From Polyangia bacterium (GTDB taxonomy: Bacteria; Myxococcota_A; Polyangia; Nannocystales; Nannocystaceae): DNA of 64,000 nucleotides. The notes under the pieces are model-generated. The model made no database searches. It had not been told where the DNA came from and worked only from the letters and a program-made list of their open reading frames with translations. Position numbers and translations under genes: made by a program. The stretch lies in contig JAUIKS010000005.1 of the NCBI GenBank assembly GCA_030430565.1, positions 62,001 through 126,000 of the forward strand, given 5' to 3'. Positions 53,918-61,521 of the stretch are shown one piece after another (positions within the stretch are counted from its first letter, which is position 1; each line of letters starts with the position of its first letter).

Positions 53918-54517
53918 TCACTCGCTGAGGTAGATCGTCTTGCCAGCCTTTCCGGCACACCAACCCGACCCCTCCCAGACGAGCTCGTGGTCAACGCGAA
54001 GCTGCGAGATGCAATCGCCCCGACCTTTTCGGGGGAGCTTGAAGTAGCCTTCCTTGTCGGTGGTGGTGTCGCCCACCTGCGTCCGCGTCACGAGCGCCTT
54101 CCCGTTACCAGTGACCTTACAACCACGACAGGCATGCTTCCGATCTCGCATGATCCGTCCGGTGATGTAGTAGCGGGGGCCAGGTGACTCTGGCTCATCG
54201 GGCGAGTCCGAAGACGACGATCCCGAAGAGGAAGAACCCGATGACCCCCGTGCGTCAGCGATCGCTGCGGCCCCGACGCCGAGGAGCAGCACTCCTCCCA
54301 GGATGGCGGCGAAACTTCCTTGTTGCCGCTTGCGCTCCATCTCCTTGATTCGCTCACGGTCTTTCTCGTCTTGCTCGGCCACGTTCTCACGGACCATGGC
54401 CAGCTCGAACTCTTCATCACCGGAAAGCGGCTGAACCTCCGGTGTATCGGTGATGTACGCGCACGCGAGCATCGGCGCGACCAAGACGGCAACTAATTTG
54501 GTGCGAGTCATTGTCAT
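53918..54517 (-). CDS. Hypothetical lipoprotein with Gly/Ser linker and Cys motifs
   Basis: 199 residues. Signal peptide ending in PMLAC. A charged helix (EQDEKDRERIKEMERKRQ) precedes a hydrophobic segment (AAILGGVLLLGVGAAAIADA), so it may also cross the membrane; then a Ser/Gly linker and a small domain (YYITGRIMRDRKHACRGCKVTGNGKALV) like a carboxypeptidase-regulatory or transthyretin-like fold. ATGA overlap with the beta-barrel-like gene upstream. Confidence 0.68.
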   Translation of the reverse strand: MTMTRTKLVAVLVAPMLACAYITDTPEVQPLSGDEEFELAMVRENVAEQDEKDRERIKEMERKRQQGSFAAILGGVLLLGVGAAAIADARGSSGSSSSGSSSSDSPDEPESPGPRYYITGRIMRDRKHACRGCKVTGNGKALVTRTQVGDTTTDKEGYFKLPRKGRGDCISQLRVDHELVWEGSGWCAGKAGKTIYLSE

Positions 54518-55398
54518 CTCCCCGGTCCAAACGCCAGCGAGAAGCCAGCACTCATCCCCCAGAACACGCTGGAAGTTTCCCCATCGCTACCCGACCACGA
54601 GGTGCGAGCCTTGAGCTCGAACGTGAGGCGCCCGTACTGGTATGCGGGTCCGAAGCCCAGATCCAGATACGAGAAGATCTCCTCCTCACCTGGAAGCCAG
54701 ACGAACCTGAACCCCGGGCTCGCCAGGATCTCAACCGACGAGGTCTTACTGACCATGAAGGCGAAACCGATCGTCGCTCCAAACCCGCCTCCGATCCCAA
54801 ACTGTCTCGGGAAGTAGGCCATGGTCGACGGCTCGCCGTCTTCTGAAGGAGGAACCCGTAACCCGTAGGGAGCGTAGTTTCCCAGCAGCGGCCCGATTTC
54901 AAGCTGCGTGATGAATCTATCGCCCAGGAGCCGGTGCCCAACGAGGATCTGAACATCGCTCTCAACTGCATGATCGGCAAACCCGCCATTCCAGTTGACC
55001 AGCCCAATCCGCGTCATCCCTTCGGTGAAACCTGGGTTACTCCGAGGCTTGTTCCCCCTGCCCCCTCGACGCTTTGCAATGTCCCGGAGCTGCGTCGCGG
55101 TCGGGTCCTTGGGCGCATAGATAAGTGCCCGCCGGGCTAGCGAGGCGCAGTCGTCATACTCCTTCTCAGCGCAGGCGTTTGCCGCATCGAAGATGAAGCG
55201 CTCGGCAAGCTCCTCGTCGGTCAGTGGTGGCGGCTTGGCCGAAGCAAGGGCGCTTGCCAGCCACCCGCTGATCGCCAGCAGCGGCGGCAGTACTCGCCAG
55301 CCCGCGGGCCGATCTCCGCCCCACGCGGCGCTCGGCCTCGGGGGTCCGAAGGTTGCTCTCAGCCATGAGAAGAGGAAGTCGCATCGTGCGCATTTCAT
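54514..55398 (-). CDS. Outer-membrane-like beta-barrel protein
   Basis: 294 residues from the second start. N-terminal hydrophobic segment (LPPLLAISGWLASALASA) acts as signal; then a helical repeat (residues about 55-105) and alternating beta-strands with aromatic ends (GFGATIGFAFMVSK, YLDLGFGPAYQYGRLTFELKAR). Ends FSLAFGPGR, like an outer-membrane strand. Likely operon with the lipoprotein that follows; surface role unknown. Confidence 0.65.
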   Translation of the reverse strand: MKCARCDFLFSWLRATFGPPRPSAAWGGDRPAGWRVLPPLLAISGWLASALASAKPPPLTDEELAERFIFDAANACAEKEYDDCASLARRALIYAPKDPTATQLRDIAKRRGGRGNKPRSNPGFTEGMTRIGLVNWNGGFADHAVESDVQILVGHRLLGDRFITQLEIGPLLGNYAPYGLRVPPSEDGEPSTMAYFPRQFGIGGGFGATIGFAFMVSKTSSVEILASPGFRFVWLPGEEEIFSYLDLGFGPAYQYGRLTFELKARTSWSGSDGETSSVFWGMSAGFSLAFGPGR

Positions 55399-55412
55399 TT
55401 TGATATACAATA

Positions 55413-55428
55413 TTATGATATATCATAA
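55413..55428. promoter_or_regulatory. 16-bp palindrome TTATGATATATCATAA, likely operator
   Basis: Perfect palindrome in the gap between the beta-barrel gene (minus) and the Xre gene (plus). It is positioned to control the former; the adjacent Xre protein is the obvious candidate ligand. Confidence 0.55.
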
Positions 55429-55461
55429 CCATGCGCAAATCCGCGCCTATAGCGTCCCTGC

Positions 55462-55680
55462 GTGCGGATCAGCGAGCTGCGGGAGGTCATCGCGCACAAC
55501 CTCCGCCGCCTGTGTAGCGCCCGAGGCATGACGCTCCCGATGCTCGCCGACCACGCGGTCGTGAACACGTCCTACCTCTACCGGGTGATCAACTGCGAGA
55601 GCAGTCCAACGGCGGACTGGATCTGCAAGGTCGCCGAGGTCCTAGAGGTCGAGCCCTTCGAGCTGTTGAAGCCGCCTTAG
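55462..55680 (+). CDS. Small Xre-family regulator
   Basis: 72 residues from a GTG. Whole protein is one HTH domain: IAHNLRRLCSARGMTLPMLADHAVVNTSYLYRVINCESSPTADWICKVAEVLEVEPFELL. Convergent with the GHKL ATPase gene, overlapping its stop by 4 bases. Confidence 0.85.
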   Translation: MRISELREVIAHNLRRLCSARGMTLPMLADHAVVNTSYLYRVINCESSPTADWICKVAEVLEVEPFELLKPP

Positions 55681-56519
55681 AGGTCGCCCGCGACTCGTAC
55701 GTGAAGTCCCGATCTCGATCCAACCATTTTAAAGACCACATCGGTAACGCCTACCCCCAAACCACTCCAACTCGCCACGACTCTTGCCGTCCGCATGCGG
55801 ATGTCGACGCAGTACTCGGCGAGCGCCCGAAACATGGTGCCGTAGCCCCGACCACGTGTTCCGTCCGGCAGCCGACTCACGCCTTCCTTTAGAGCTTCCC
55901 GCACCGCTTCGCGATCGTTTAGCGCCTTGTACATCGGGTTTGTACGAAGGGAATTCGGAACACCACGGCCAAAGTCCGTGACCGAAAACTCCCACCTATC
56001 CACCCAGAGTTCGAATGTAGCAAGCGGCGCGACGGGAGAGTCGGAGTGATCGGTTGCGTTGTGAGCCATCTCAGAAAACGCCCCGATTATCTTGCGCGCC
56101 ATCGAACGACGCATGCCCGCTCGCGTGAACCGGGACGTGGCCTCATCCTGAAACAGGATAAAATCCGATCCCGGCTGATGCTCCTCGGGATCAGCCGGGA
56201 TTTCCCTGACGTGAGCGTAGCGATCACGACTTGACCGTTGGTCGAGCCAATCCTTGACGCCAGCTACGGACGCCGTCAGTCCAAGCCCGGACGCCCAGCC
56301 TGGAAGCAGGCCATCAACCCGGCGATCAATCGCTAGACCAGCAACTTCTGCTGCACCCGCTAGCGATTTCGCGGCGTTGACAGCGATTTTCTGAGCTCGC
56401 CCGTCAGCAATCCCAAGGTCGACTGCGTTGTCGAGCCGGAGGACATCGGCGAACCTGTCTCGCTTGACATTCACAGCCGCGATGTTATCCATTAATCTCA
56501 CTGAGTCAATGAGATCCAT
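55677..56519 (-). CDS. GHKL-type ATPase (histidine kinase/anti-sigma-like)
   Basis: 280 residues from the ATG at 56519; 56492 is another possible start. The N-terminal 130 residues are unknown. The C-terminal HATPase domain has the N box EMAHNATDHS (Asn154), G1 TDFGRG (Asp182, Gly184, Gly186) and G2 GRGYG (223-227). No phosphorylatable His domain is seen, so it resembles anti-sigma kinases of the SpoIIAB/RsbW type or STAS-partner ATPases. The start codon is opposite that of the STAS protein; promoters must lie within each other's coding 5' ends. Confidence 0.75.
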   Translation of the reverse strand: MDLIDSVRLMDNIAAVNVKRDRFADVLRLDNAVDLGIADGRAQKIAVNAAKSLAGAAEVAGLAIDRRVDGLLPGWASGLGLTASVAGVKDWLDQRSSRDRYAHVREIPADPEEHQPGSDFILFQDEATSRFTRAGMRRSMARKIIGAFSEMAHNATDHSDSPVAPLATFELWVDRWEFSVTDFGRGVPNSLRTNPMYKALNDREAVREALKEGVSRLPDGTRGRGYGTMFRALAEYCVDIRMRTARVVASWSGLGVGVTDVVFKMVGSRSGLHVRVAGDL

Positions 56520-57066
56520 GAAGCACATCGGCGTATTTCGCGCGGTCCGAGATTCGATGCTCTCAGGTAGATCCCGGGCAAAAGCCCACTTCCCCACCTT
56601 AGTCGAGCAAATGGAGCCGCCTGGCGTCCATATCCTTGACTTTTCCGGGATCGAGTTTCTGTCCTCGTCGTACTTTTTCGGCGCTCTTTGGCCGTTTTGG
56701 ACACGTGAGGATGCCTCTGGCCCAAACGTCTTTCCGCTCATAGCCAACGCGACCCAAGAGATCTCCGATGAGATCTCAATCGCCATGTCAAGCCGCAGAA
56801 TGGGAGCCTGGCATGGTGGGTTTGACGGTCAAATCTTCGCCCCGATCGGGTTGATTGGTTTCGTGGACCCTGCTCACGTGGACGCGCTTAATCGCGCGCG
56901 TGAGGGTCACGGAATCAGCGCCGTCGAACTTTCTAGCCCAGAGGTTAAAGCAACCGCCTGGAACAACCGTCTGAACGCCCTGTACAAACAACGGTTGCTC
57001 GTACGCCACCAATCGGGTCGGAAGTACACTTACTACGCGCCGTGGAGAGGCGAAACCAATGGGTGA
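56518..57066 (+). CDS. STAS-domain protein with C-terminal winged-helix
   Basis: 182 residues. A STAS domain core VHILDFSGIEFLSSSYFFGAL contains Ser residues (50, 51) at the place where anti-anti-sigma factors are phosphorylated. The C-terminal segment (VDALNRAREGHGISAVELSSPEVKATAWNNRLNALYKQRLLVRHQSGRKYTYYA) looks like a winged helix with a beta hairpin. The combination suggests a partner-switch with direct DNA output, opposite to the GHKL ATPase. The start may be at 56518 or 56557. Overlaps the next gene by 8 bases. Confidence 0.72.
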   Translation: MKHIGVFRAVRDSMLSGRSRAKAHFPTLVEQMEPPGVHILDFSGIEFLSSSYFFGALWPFWTREDASGPNVFPLIANATQEISDEISIAMSSRRMGAWHGGFDGQIFAPIGLIGFVDPAHVDALNRAREGHGISAVELSSPEVKATAWNNRLNALYKQRLLVRHQSGRKYTYYAPWRGETNG

Positions 57067-57448
57067 GGACTTTCTTCGAAAGAAGACTGAGCGGTTTATC
57101 CGGTGTCGACAACGCGACATCGATCACCTCCTGGAGACCACTCTCCTATCGGGAATTCCGGCGGCAGAGAGCATTGAGATAACCGGAGCCGCCTGTACCT
57201 CTCCTCTACCTACTCCTGGGTCATTCCTCTGGCCGAACACAGAAAAAGACGGGTCGGTGACCTTTTTTGATGGCGATCAAGAGTGCGTCTGGATCTCGCC
57301 CGCGCGCGCCCAAGATATTCCCGGGTTGACCTCGGGGAACGGGATGATCGGTCAAGTCATCGAGACAGACCCCGAGCTGGACTCGGTAACCATTCGATTT
57401 GTCCCGAACACGGAGAAGGATCACGATGGCGAAGTCCCTGACCCTTGA
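57059..57448 (+). CDS. Hypothetical protein of the STAS operon
   Basis: 129 residues, starting at ATG with GGAGAGG upstream. A basic helix (FLRKKTERFIRCRQRDIDHLLETTLLS) is followed by a beta-rich acidic part. No family recognised. It overlaps both neighbours (8 and 23 bases), so it belongs to the same unit. Confidence 0.65.
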   Translation: MGEDFLRKKTERFIRCRQRDIDHLLETTLLSGIPAAESIEITGAACTSPLPTPGSFLWPNTEKDGSVTFFDGDQECVWISPARAQDIPGLTSGNGMIGQVIETDPELDSVTIRFVPNTEKDHDGEVPDP

Positions 57449-58514
57449 TCGACATGATGCCGGTGCAATCTCGCTCGGTTGCGTAAAGTGTCCTCACCTC
57501 CAACACTGCGGAGGTTTTATGCGGAGGGGGGGAGGTTGGGATTGTCTAGACCTGTGTTGTGAAGCTCCGAAGACTTGTGACCGAGTGTGCCCTCGCCGGC
57601 GTTCGGAGTTTCCATGGGACATGATGGATGTTCGAGGATTCAGCCCTAGTAACGTTGGGGCCTTGACCACAGACTCGCAGCCCAGTCTTCCCAGATACAT
57701 ACCTGTGCTTCAGGGCAAGACGAGACGAACGCGGCCGCTATCCACCCCTTGGGCCGCGCTCCCCTTGAATCTGGTCTGCACACAAACACGGCGCCGGCGT
57801 CAGTACCGCTGTAAGTTCACATCGAAAGGAGATCTCCTCGGTCATTTCAGCCTCGGGCTCAACACTCGTGTCTTGCTCCTATGCATCGGAAAGGATCGTC
57901 ATCTGGAACGGTACTGGAAAGAGAAAAGCGCAGGCCGAATTCCACGTCAGCTCGCCTCAGCAGGTATCGACGCGGCAATCTCGCCAAACTTTTCCTTCTT
58001 CCTTGACGAGCCCCTGACGCAGCACATCTACAATCGCAAACGATCCTGGCTTTGCGCCGCGGAGTTCGCCGAGCAAAACATCCCTCCGATTGTCTACCTG
58101 CACGCGCTCAGCGGTGGCGACTGGAAACTGCTAGGGGACTTCCTCCGCGAACGATCCGACGTTCAACTGGTGTGCAAGGAGTTCCAGACCGGCGGTGTTC
58201 GAGCTGACCACCGAAAGAAGATACGTTACGTCGCCGAGCTAGAGCAGTATCTCGGGCGATCTCTACACCTCGTCGCCGTTGGCGGGGCCCGCTTCGTTCC
58301 TGAACTCGAAAAACGCCTGACCTCATGGACCGTCGTGGACTCCACTCCGTATATGAGAACCATAAAGGGAAGGCGTCGCGCTCGACCCGGCACGAAACGC
58401 CTAAACTGGACGCCCGACCCCGATACTCCTATCGACGACCTGATCGCGCATAACATCGGCGAGTACCGTCGCTGGATCCAGCGCCTCCGCTCTCGTGCTA
58501 CGAAGGTCGCTTGA
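57426..58514 (+). CDS. Cys-rich protein of unknown function (DUF4417-like pattern)
   Basis: 362 residues. Eight cysteines in the first 55 residues, spaced Cx2Cx5Cx11Cx3CCx5Cx3C (19, 22, 28, 40, 44, 45, 51, 55), suggest metal or iron-sulfur binding. The rest has a barrel-like pattern (ISPNFSFFLDEPLTQHIYN, PPIVYLHALSGG), perhaps similar to DUF4417 or a tRNA-ribosyltransferase-like fold; I am not sure. It ends with TGA overlapping the ATG of the GIY-YIG gene. Confidence 0.6.
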   Translation: MAKSLTLDRHDAGAISLGCVKCPHLQHCGGFMRRGGGWDCLDLCCEAPKTCDRVCPRRRSEFPWDMMDVRGFSPSNVGALTTDSQPSLPRYIPVLQGKTRRTRPLSTPWAALPLNLVCTQTRRRRQYRCKFTSKGDLLGHFSLGLNTRVLLLCIGKDRHLERYWKEKSAGRIPRQLASAGIDAAISPNFSFFLDEPLTQHIYNRKRSWLCAAEFAEQNIPPIVYLHALSGGDWKLLGDFLRERSDVQLVCKEFQTGGVRADHRKKIRYVAELEQYLGRSLHLVAVGGARFVPELEKRLTSWTVVDSTPYMRTIKGRRRARPGTKRLNWTPDPDTPIDDLIAHNIGEYRRWIQRLRSRATKVA

Positions 58515-58954
58515 TGGAGGTCAAGATAAAATGGCGACTAGTCGCAGACTCGGATCCTGCATGGCGATGGACGAGGGTGCTGTACGGCTACCTCCACCCA
58601 ACGGAGCGAGAACTCCTATACATCGGGAAGGCGGACGGCGCCCACTCGGACCTTCTGAGTCGTTGGCGAGCCGATGACAAGCTTGAGTTCTGGCAAGATC
58701 TCGAAGAGCAACGAGGCATTCGTCAACATCGTGTACTGGTTGGAGAAGTCTACCTGCCTGAGGGAAAGCGCCTGAGCCGCGAGCTACTTTCGGACATTGA
58801 GAGTCTCCTGATCTTCATCGTCAAGCCATGGGGGAACCTCCAAGCCACGCAGTCAAGGAGATCTCGCCCCGACCTCAGCGTTCGTTGTCTCGGCCCTTCT
58901 TGGCCAGGCCCTCGGCACCTGGCTGACCATGGCGTCGAAGTTGAATGGAGTTGA
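58514..58954 (+). CDS. GIY-YIG nuclease-like protein
   Basis: 146 residues. The GIY-YIG signature is in VLYGYLHPTERELLYIGKAD (YGY 24-26, YIG 36-38), followed by the Arg (Arg50) and the catalytic Glu97 in DIESLLI, then KPWGNLQ. Homing, repair and phage-defence nucleases share this fold. It is the last gene of the STAS operon and of the element, ending shortly before the right arm site. Confidence 0.78.
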   Translation: MEVKIKWRLVADSDPAWRWTRVLYGYLHPTERELLYIGKADGAHSDLLSRWRADDKLEFWQDLEEQRGIRQHRVLVGEVYLPEGKRLSRELLSDIESLLIFIVKPWGNLQATQSRRSRPDLSVRCLGPSWPGPRHLADHGVEVEWS

Positions 58955-58969
58955 GGCCGTGGAACCATG

Positions 58970-58988
58970 TGCCCCTCTTGTGCCCCAA
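58970..58988 (+). repeat. Right copy of 19-bp arm-type repeat
   Basis: Identical to 32315-32333, same orientation, 123 bases before the attR core. Confidence 0.75.
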
Positions 58989-59062
58989 CCTAGCGGACAA
59001 GCGCGGACTCCAGCGGGTCCACGCGGGACCCACCGGGACGAGATTCTTCAGTGATTTCGGGA

Positions 59063-59106
59063 GCATGCGGGCCAAAGTCGCTTGATCGCTGATCTTTTCC
59101 GCATGC
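59063..59106. repeat. Inverted repeat GCATGCGG next to attR
   Basis: Perfect 8-bp arms (59063-59070 and 59099-59106) 5 bases before the attR core; a plausible recombination-directionality or integrase binding site. Confidence 0.5.
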
Positions 59107-59111
59107 ACGGC

Positions 59112-59144
59112 CCTGGGTTCGACTCCCAGCGCCTCCACTCCCAA
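59112..59144 (+). repeat. attR, second copy of the 33-bp repeat
   Basis: Identical to 32231-32263. It duplicates only the 3' end of ssrA; it is not a tRNA or tmRNA gene by itself. Confidence 0.95.
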
Positions 59145-59147
59145 CGA

Positions 59148-59179
59148 GAGACCCGACCTCACGGTCGGGTCTCTTTTTT
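59148..59179 (+). terminator. Original ssrA terminator, displaced by the insertion
   Basis: An 11-bp perfect stem GAGACCCGACC, TCAC loop and TTTTTT. It lies 3 bases after attR, where the uninterrupted ssrA gene would have ended. The GrpB gene's stop codon is inside its loop. Confidence 0.9.
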
Positions 59180-59695
59180 CTCGCTCGCCTTGGCCGACAC
59201 GCCCTCGACGAAGTCCGACTTCGCCTCGGAGTACGCGTCCCTGTCATCTCGGTAGCGACGCGCCAGCTCGCGCTTGAGCGCGGCGTAGCGGCGTCGATCC
59301 TCGACGTGGCCGCGAAGCCAGTCGCGAAACGCCAGGTGGCGCCGCAGCTCGCTACTGTCCCGCGCGCACACATAAAGATGATGCGGAGGCCATGTCCGCG
59401 GGCTCGTCGCCTCGCGCGGACGAAACGCCTCCCGCCCCACAACTCCTCGGTCGCCCTGGTGCTCGTAGCCGAGGGCGGCGAGCCGCGCGACCGCGACCGC
59501 GAGCTGCTGCGCGGACTCGATGACGACATCAATGTCGAGGATGGGCTTGGCCGCGAGCCCGGGGACCGACGTGCTCCCGACGTGCTCGATCCGCAGCGCC
59601 ACGTCGCCGAGCGCACGCGCGAGCTGGCGCCGAACCTCCTCGAACCGCGCGGGCCAGGCGGGGTCGTAGTCGACGATGATGACCGGACGTCCCAT
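59159..59695 (-). CDS. GrpB-family (UPF0157) nucleotidyltransferase-like protein
   Basis: 178 residues. Pattern IIVDYDPAWPARFEEVRRQLARALGD, IEHVGSTSVPGLAAKPILDIDVVI is the GrpB/UPF0157 signature with the nucleotidyltransferase GST and DxD elements; HHLYVC follows. Substrate unknown; some members are fused to dephospho-CoA kinase. Host gene bordering the insertion, convergent with ssrA. Confidence 0.9.
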   Translation of the reverse strand: MGRPVIIVDYDPAWPARFEEVRRQLARALGDVALRIEHVGSTSVPGLAAKPILDIDVVIESAQQLAVAVARLAALGYEHQGDRGVVGREAFRPREATSPRTWPPHHLYVCARDSSELRRHLAFRDWLRGHVEDRRRYAALKRELARRYRDDRDAYSEAKSDFVEGVSAKASEKKETRP

Positions 59696-59808
59696 GACCC
59701 GCGGCAGCGTAGCGCGCCTGCGTACCGATTTGTTGCGAGACGAGCTGACAGACAGGTCCCGAGAGACATCTCCTGACGACTCGGCTGGTATCCTCGTGTG
59801 GCCTGGCC

Positions 59809-60558
59809 ATGAGAGACCGCGTACAGCTCCGTCGCGCCTGCGCCTTCGTCGGTGCGTCGCTGTTCCTCGTGTCGATGGGCTGCAGCGGCGACGACGGATC
59901 CTCCGCCAGCTCCGGGGGCCACACCGACGCGAGCAGCACCGGCAGCACCACCACCGCCGACACGACCGGGACCGGCAGCAGCACCACCGCCGCTGGCGGC
60001 AGCGGCACCACCACCACCGCCGACATGACCGGGACCGACGCGAGTTCGAGCGGGAGCACCAACACCACCAGCGGGACCGGGATGCAGAGCCCACCTGACG
60101 GGAGCTGCCGCGATGACTCGGACTGCGACGTGAAGCTCGGCGAGTTCTGCGACTCGCCGAGGGCAATCGACTGCGGCATCTGCAACGAGCCGTATGACGA
60201 TTGTGGAGACGACGCTGACTGCGCCGGTCGCGAGGGCACGCTGTGTCAGGAATTCTCGGTCATGTGCCCCTGCGACGACGCCCTCGACCACGACTGCCTG
60301 CCGCCGTGCACGAGCGATGACGAGTGCGACGGCGGGCGGGCCTGCGCCGACGATGGTCACTGCGTGTTCGTCTCATGCGGCGACGGCTACGTGTGCGCCG
60401 AGACCCACGACTGCTCGCCCGGCAGCGGCGGCAACGACTGCGTCCGCCGCACGTGCGACGCCGACCCCGACTGCGGCGTCGACGGTCTACGGTGCGTCCA
60501 AGGACGCTGCCACGCGAGCTTCGGAACCTGCGCGCTCCCTCGCCCCGGTGCGCGTTGA
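59809..60558 (+). CDS. Cys-rich lipoprotein with Ser/Thr/Gly linker
   Basis: 249 residues. Lipobox SMGC, then a long Thr/Ser/Gly linker (residues about 30-95), then about 20 cysteines in short CxxDxDC-type repeats (SCRDDSDC, CTSDDECDGGRAC, CDADPDCG), a pattern widespread in myxobacterial cell-surface proteins. Function unknown. Confidence 0.75.
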   Translation: MRDRVQLRRACAFVGASLFLVSMGCSGDDGSSASSGGHTDASSTGSTTTADTTGTGSSTTAAGGSGTTTTADMTGTDASSSGSTNTTSGTGMQSPPDGSCRDDSDCDVKLGEFCDSPRAIDCGICNEPYDDCGDDADCAGREGTLCQEFSVMCPCDDALDHDCLPPCTSDDECDGGRACADDGHCVFVSCGDGYVCAETHDCSPGSGGNDCVRRTCDADPDCGVDGLRCVQGRCHASFGTCALPRPGAR

Positions 60559-60614
60559 GCTCGATCGCAAGATCCGGGTCGCGCCGACGGCCGCCCTCCC
60601 CTAGCCTCCCGACC

Positions 60615-61505
60615 ATGCAGCGCGCGGAGAGCTCGAGCACGCACCCCGACTACCGCCGGATGGCGCGCGCGGTCGAGTACCTTCACCGCAACGCGCAGGC
60701 CCAGCCTAGCCTCGACGAGCTCGCCGGCGCCCTGCAGCTCAGCCCGTTTCACCTCCAGCGCACCTTTCGCCGCTGGGTCGGCGTGAGCCCCAAGCGCTAC
60801 CTGCAAAACCTGACCGCGGAGACAGCCAAACGCGCGCTCCGCGATGGCGCCTCGGTGCTCGCCGCCAGCTACCTCGCGGGGCTGAGCAGCCCAGGGCGCC
60901 TGCACGACCTGTTCGTGACCCTGGAGTCGCTCACGCCCGGCGAGTACAAAACCCGCGCCGCGGCGCTGACGCTGCGCTTCGGCGTGCACTGGACCCCGCT
61001 CGGGCCGTGCTGCATCGCGCTCTCCGGGCGCGGGATCTGCAGCGTGCAGTTCTTGGACACCACTCCGGAAGACGACGCGCGTGACGTGCTCGCGGAGGCC
61101 CGCGCGCTGCTGGGCCACGCGTGGCCGGGCGCGCACCTACAGCACGAGCCCGCCGAGACCGGCGAGCTCGTGTACCGGATCTTCCACGCCCGCGAGTGGT
61201 CGCCGAAGCGCCCGTTTCACCTGCTGCTGCGCGGCACCAACTTTCAGGTCCAGGTCTGGCGCGCGCTGCTGACGATCCCGACCGGGACTACGCGCTCCTA
61301 CGGCCAGCTGAGCGCGACGGCGGGCAAGCCAGCCACGCACGCGCGGGCCGTCGCGAACGCCGTGGGCCAAAACCCGATCGCGCTGCTCATCCCCTGCCAC
61401 CGCGTCATCCGGAACAACGGAGCGCTCGGCGGCTACCGCTGGGGTGAGGCGCGCAAGCGGCGGCTGATCGCGGCCGAGGCGTCCCCGCGCGCCTCCCCCG
61501 TGTAG
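60615..61505 (+). CDS. Ada-like protein: AraC domain fused to O6-methylguanine-DNA methyltransferase
   Basis: 296 residues. An N-terminal AraC-type HTH (about 15-105: LAGALQLSPFHLQRTFRRWVGVSPKRYL) is followed by the MGMT domain with the alkyl-acceptor Cys in IPCHRVI and the family's GGYRWG. The N-terminal Cys-rich phosphotriester domain of E. coli Ada is missing, so activation by methylphosphotriesters is not expected. Repairs O6-alkylguanine and may regulate genes. Confidence 0.92.
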   Translation: MQRAESSSTHPDYRRMARAVEYLHRNAQAQPSLDELAGALQLSPFHLQRTFRRWVGVSPKRYLQNLTAETAKRALRDGASVLAASYLAGLSSPGRLHDLFVTLESLTPGEYKTRAAALTLRFGVHWTPLGPCCIALSGRGICSVQFLDTTPEDDARDVLAEARALLGHAWPGAHLQHEPAETGELVYRIFHAREWSPKRPFHLLLRGTNFQVQVWRALLTIPTGTTRSYGQLSATAGKPATHARAVANAVGQNPIALLIPCHRVIRNNGALGGYRWGEARKRRLIAAEASPRASPV

Positions 61506-61521
61506 TAGGTTCGGCGAACGC

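Larger units (their letters stand above)
32231..59144. mobile_element. Integrative element (26.9 kb) inserted into the 3' end of ssrA
   Basis: Bounded by perfect 33-bp direct repeats, with a tyrosine integrase immediately inside the left end and an excisionase-like gene beside it. The ssrA gene stays intact on the left. The interior is visibly less GC-rich than both flanks and contains transfer/replication-type genes (HerA/TraD ATPase, replication-relaxation proteins, ArdA, primase-like protein), a toxin-antitoxin pair and cargo. No relaxase or mating-pair channel genes are recognised, so it is either mobilisable by other means or uses an actinobacterial-like transfer route. It may contain a nested serine-recombinase element. 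Confidence 0.92.

Noticed and set aside
59112..59144. Possible tRNA fragment or second tmRNA
   Set aside because: Only the T-arm and acceptor end are present; it is the duplicated attachment site.
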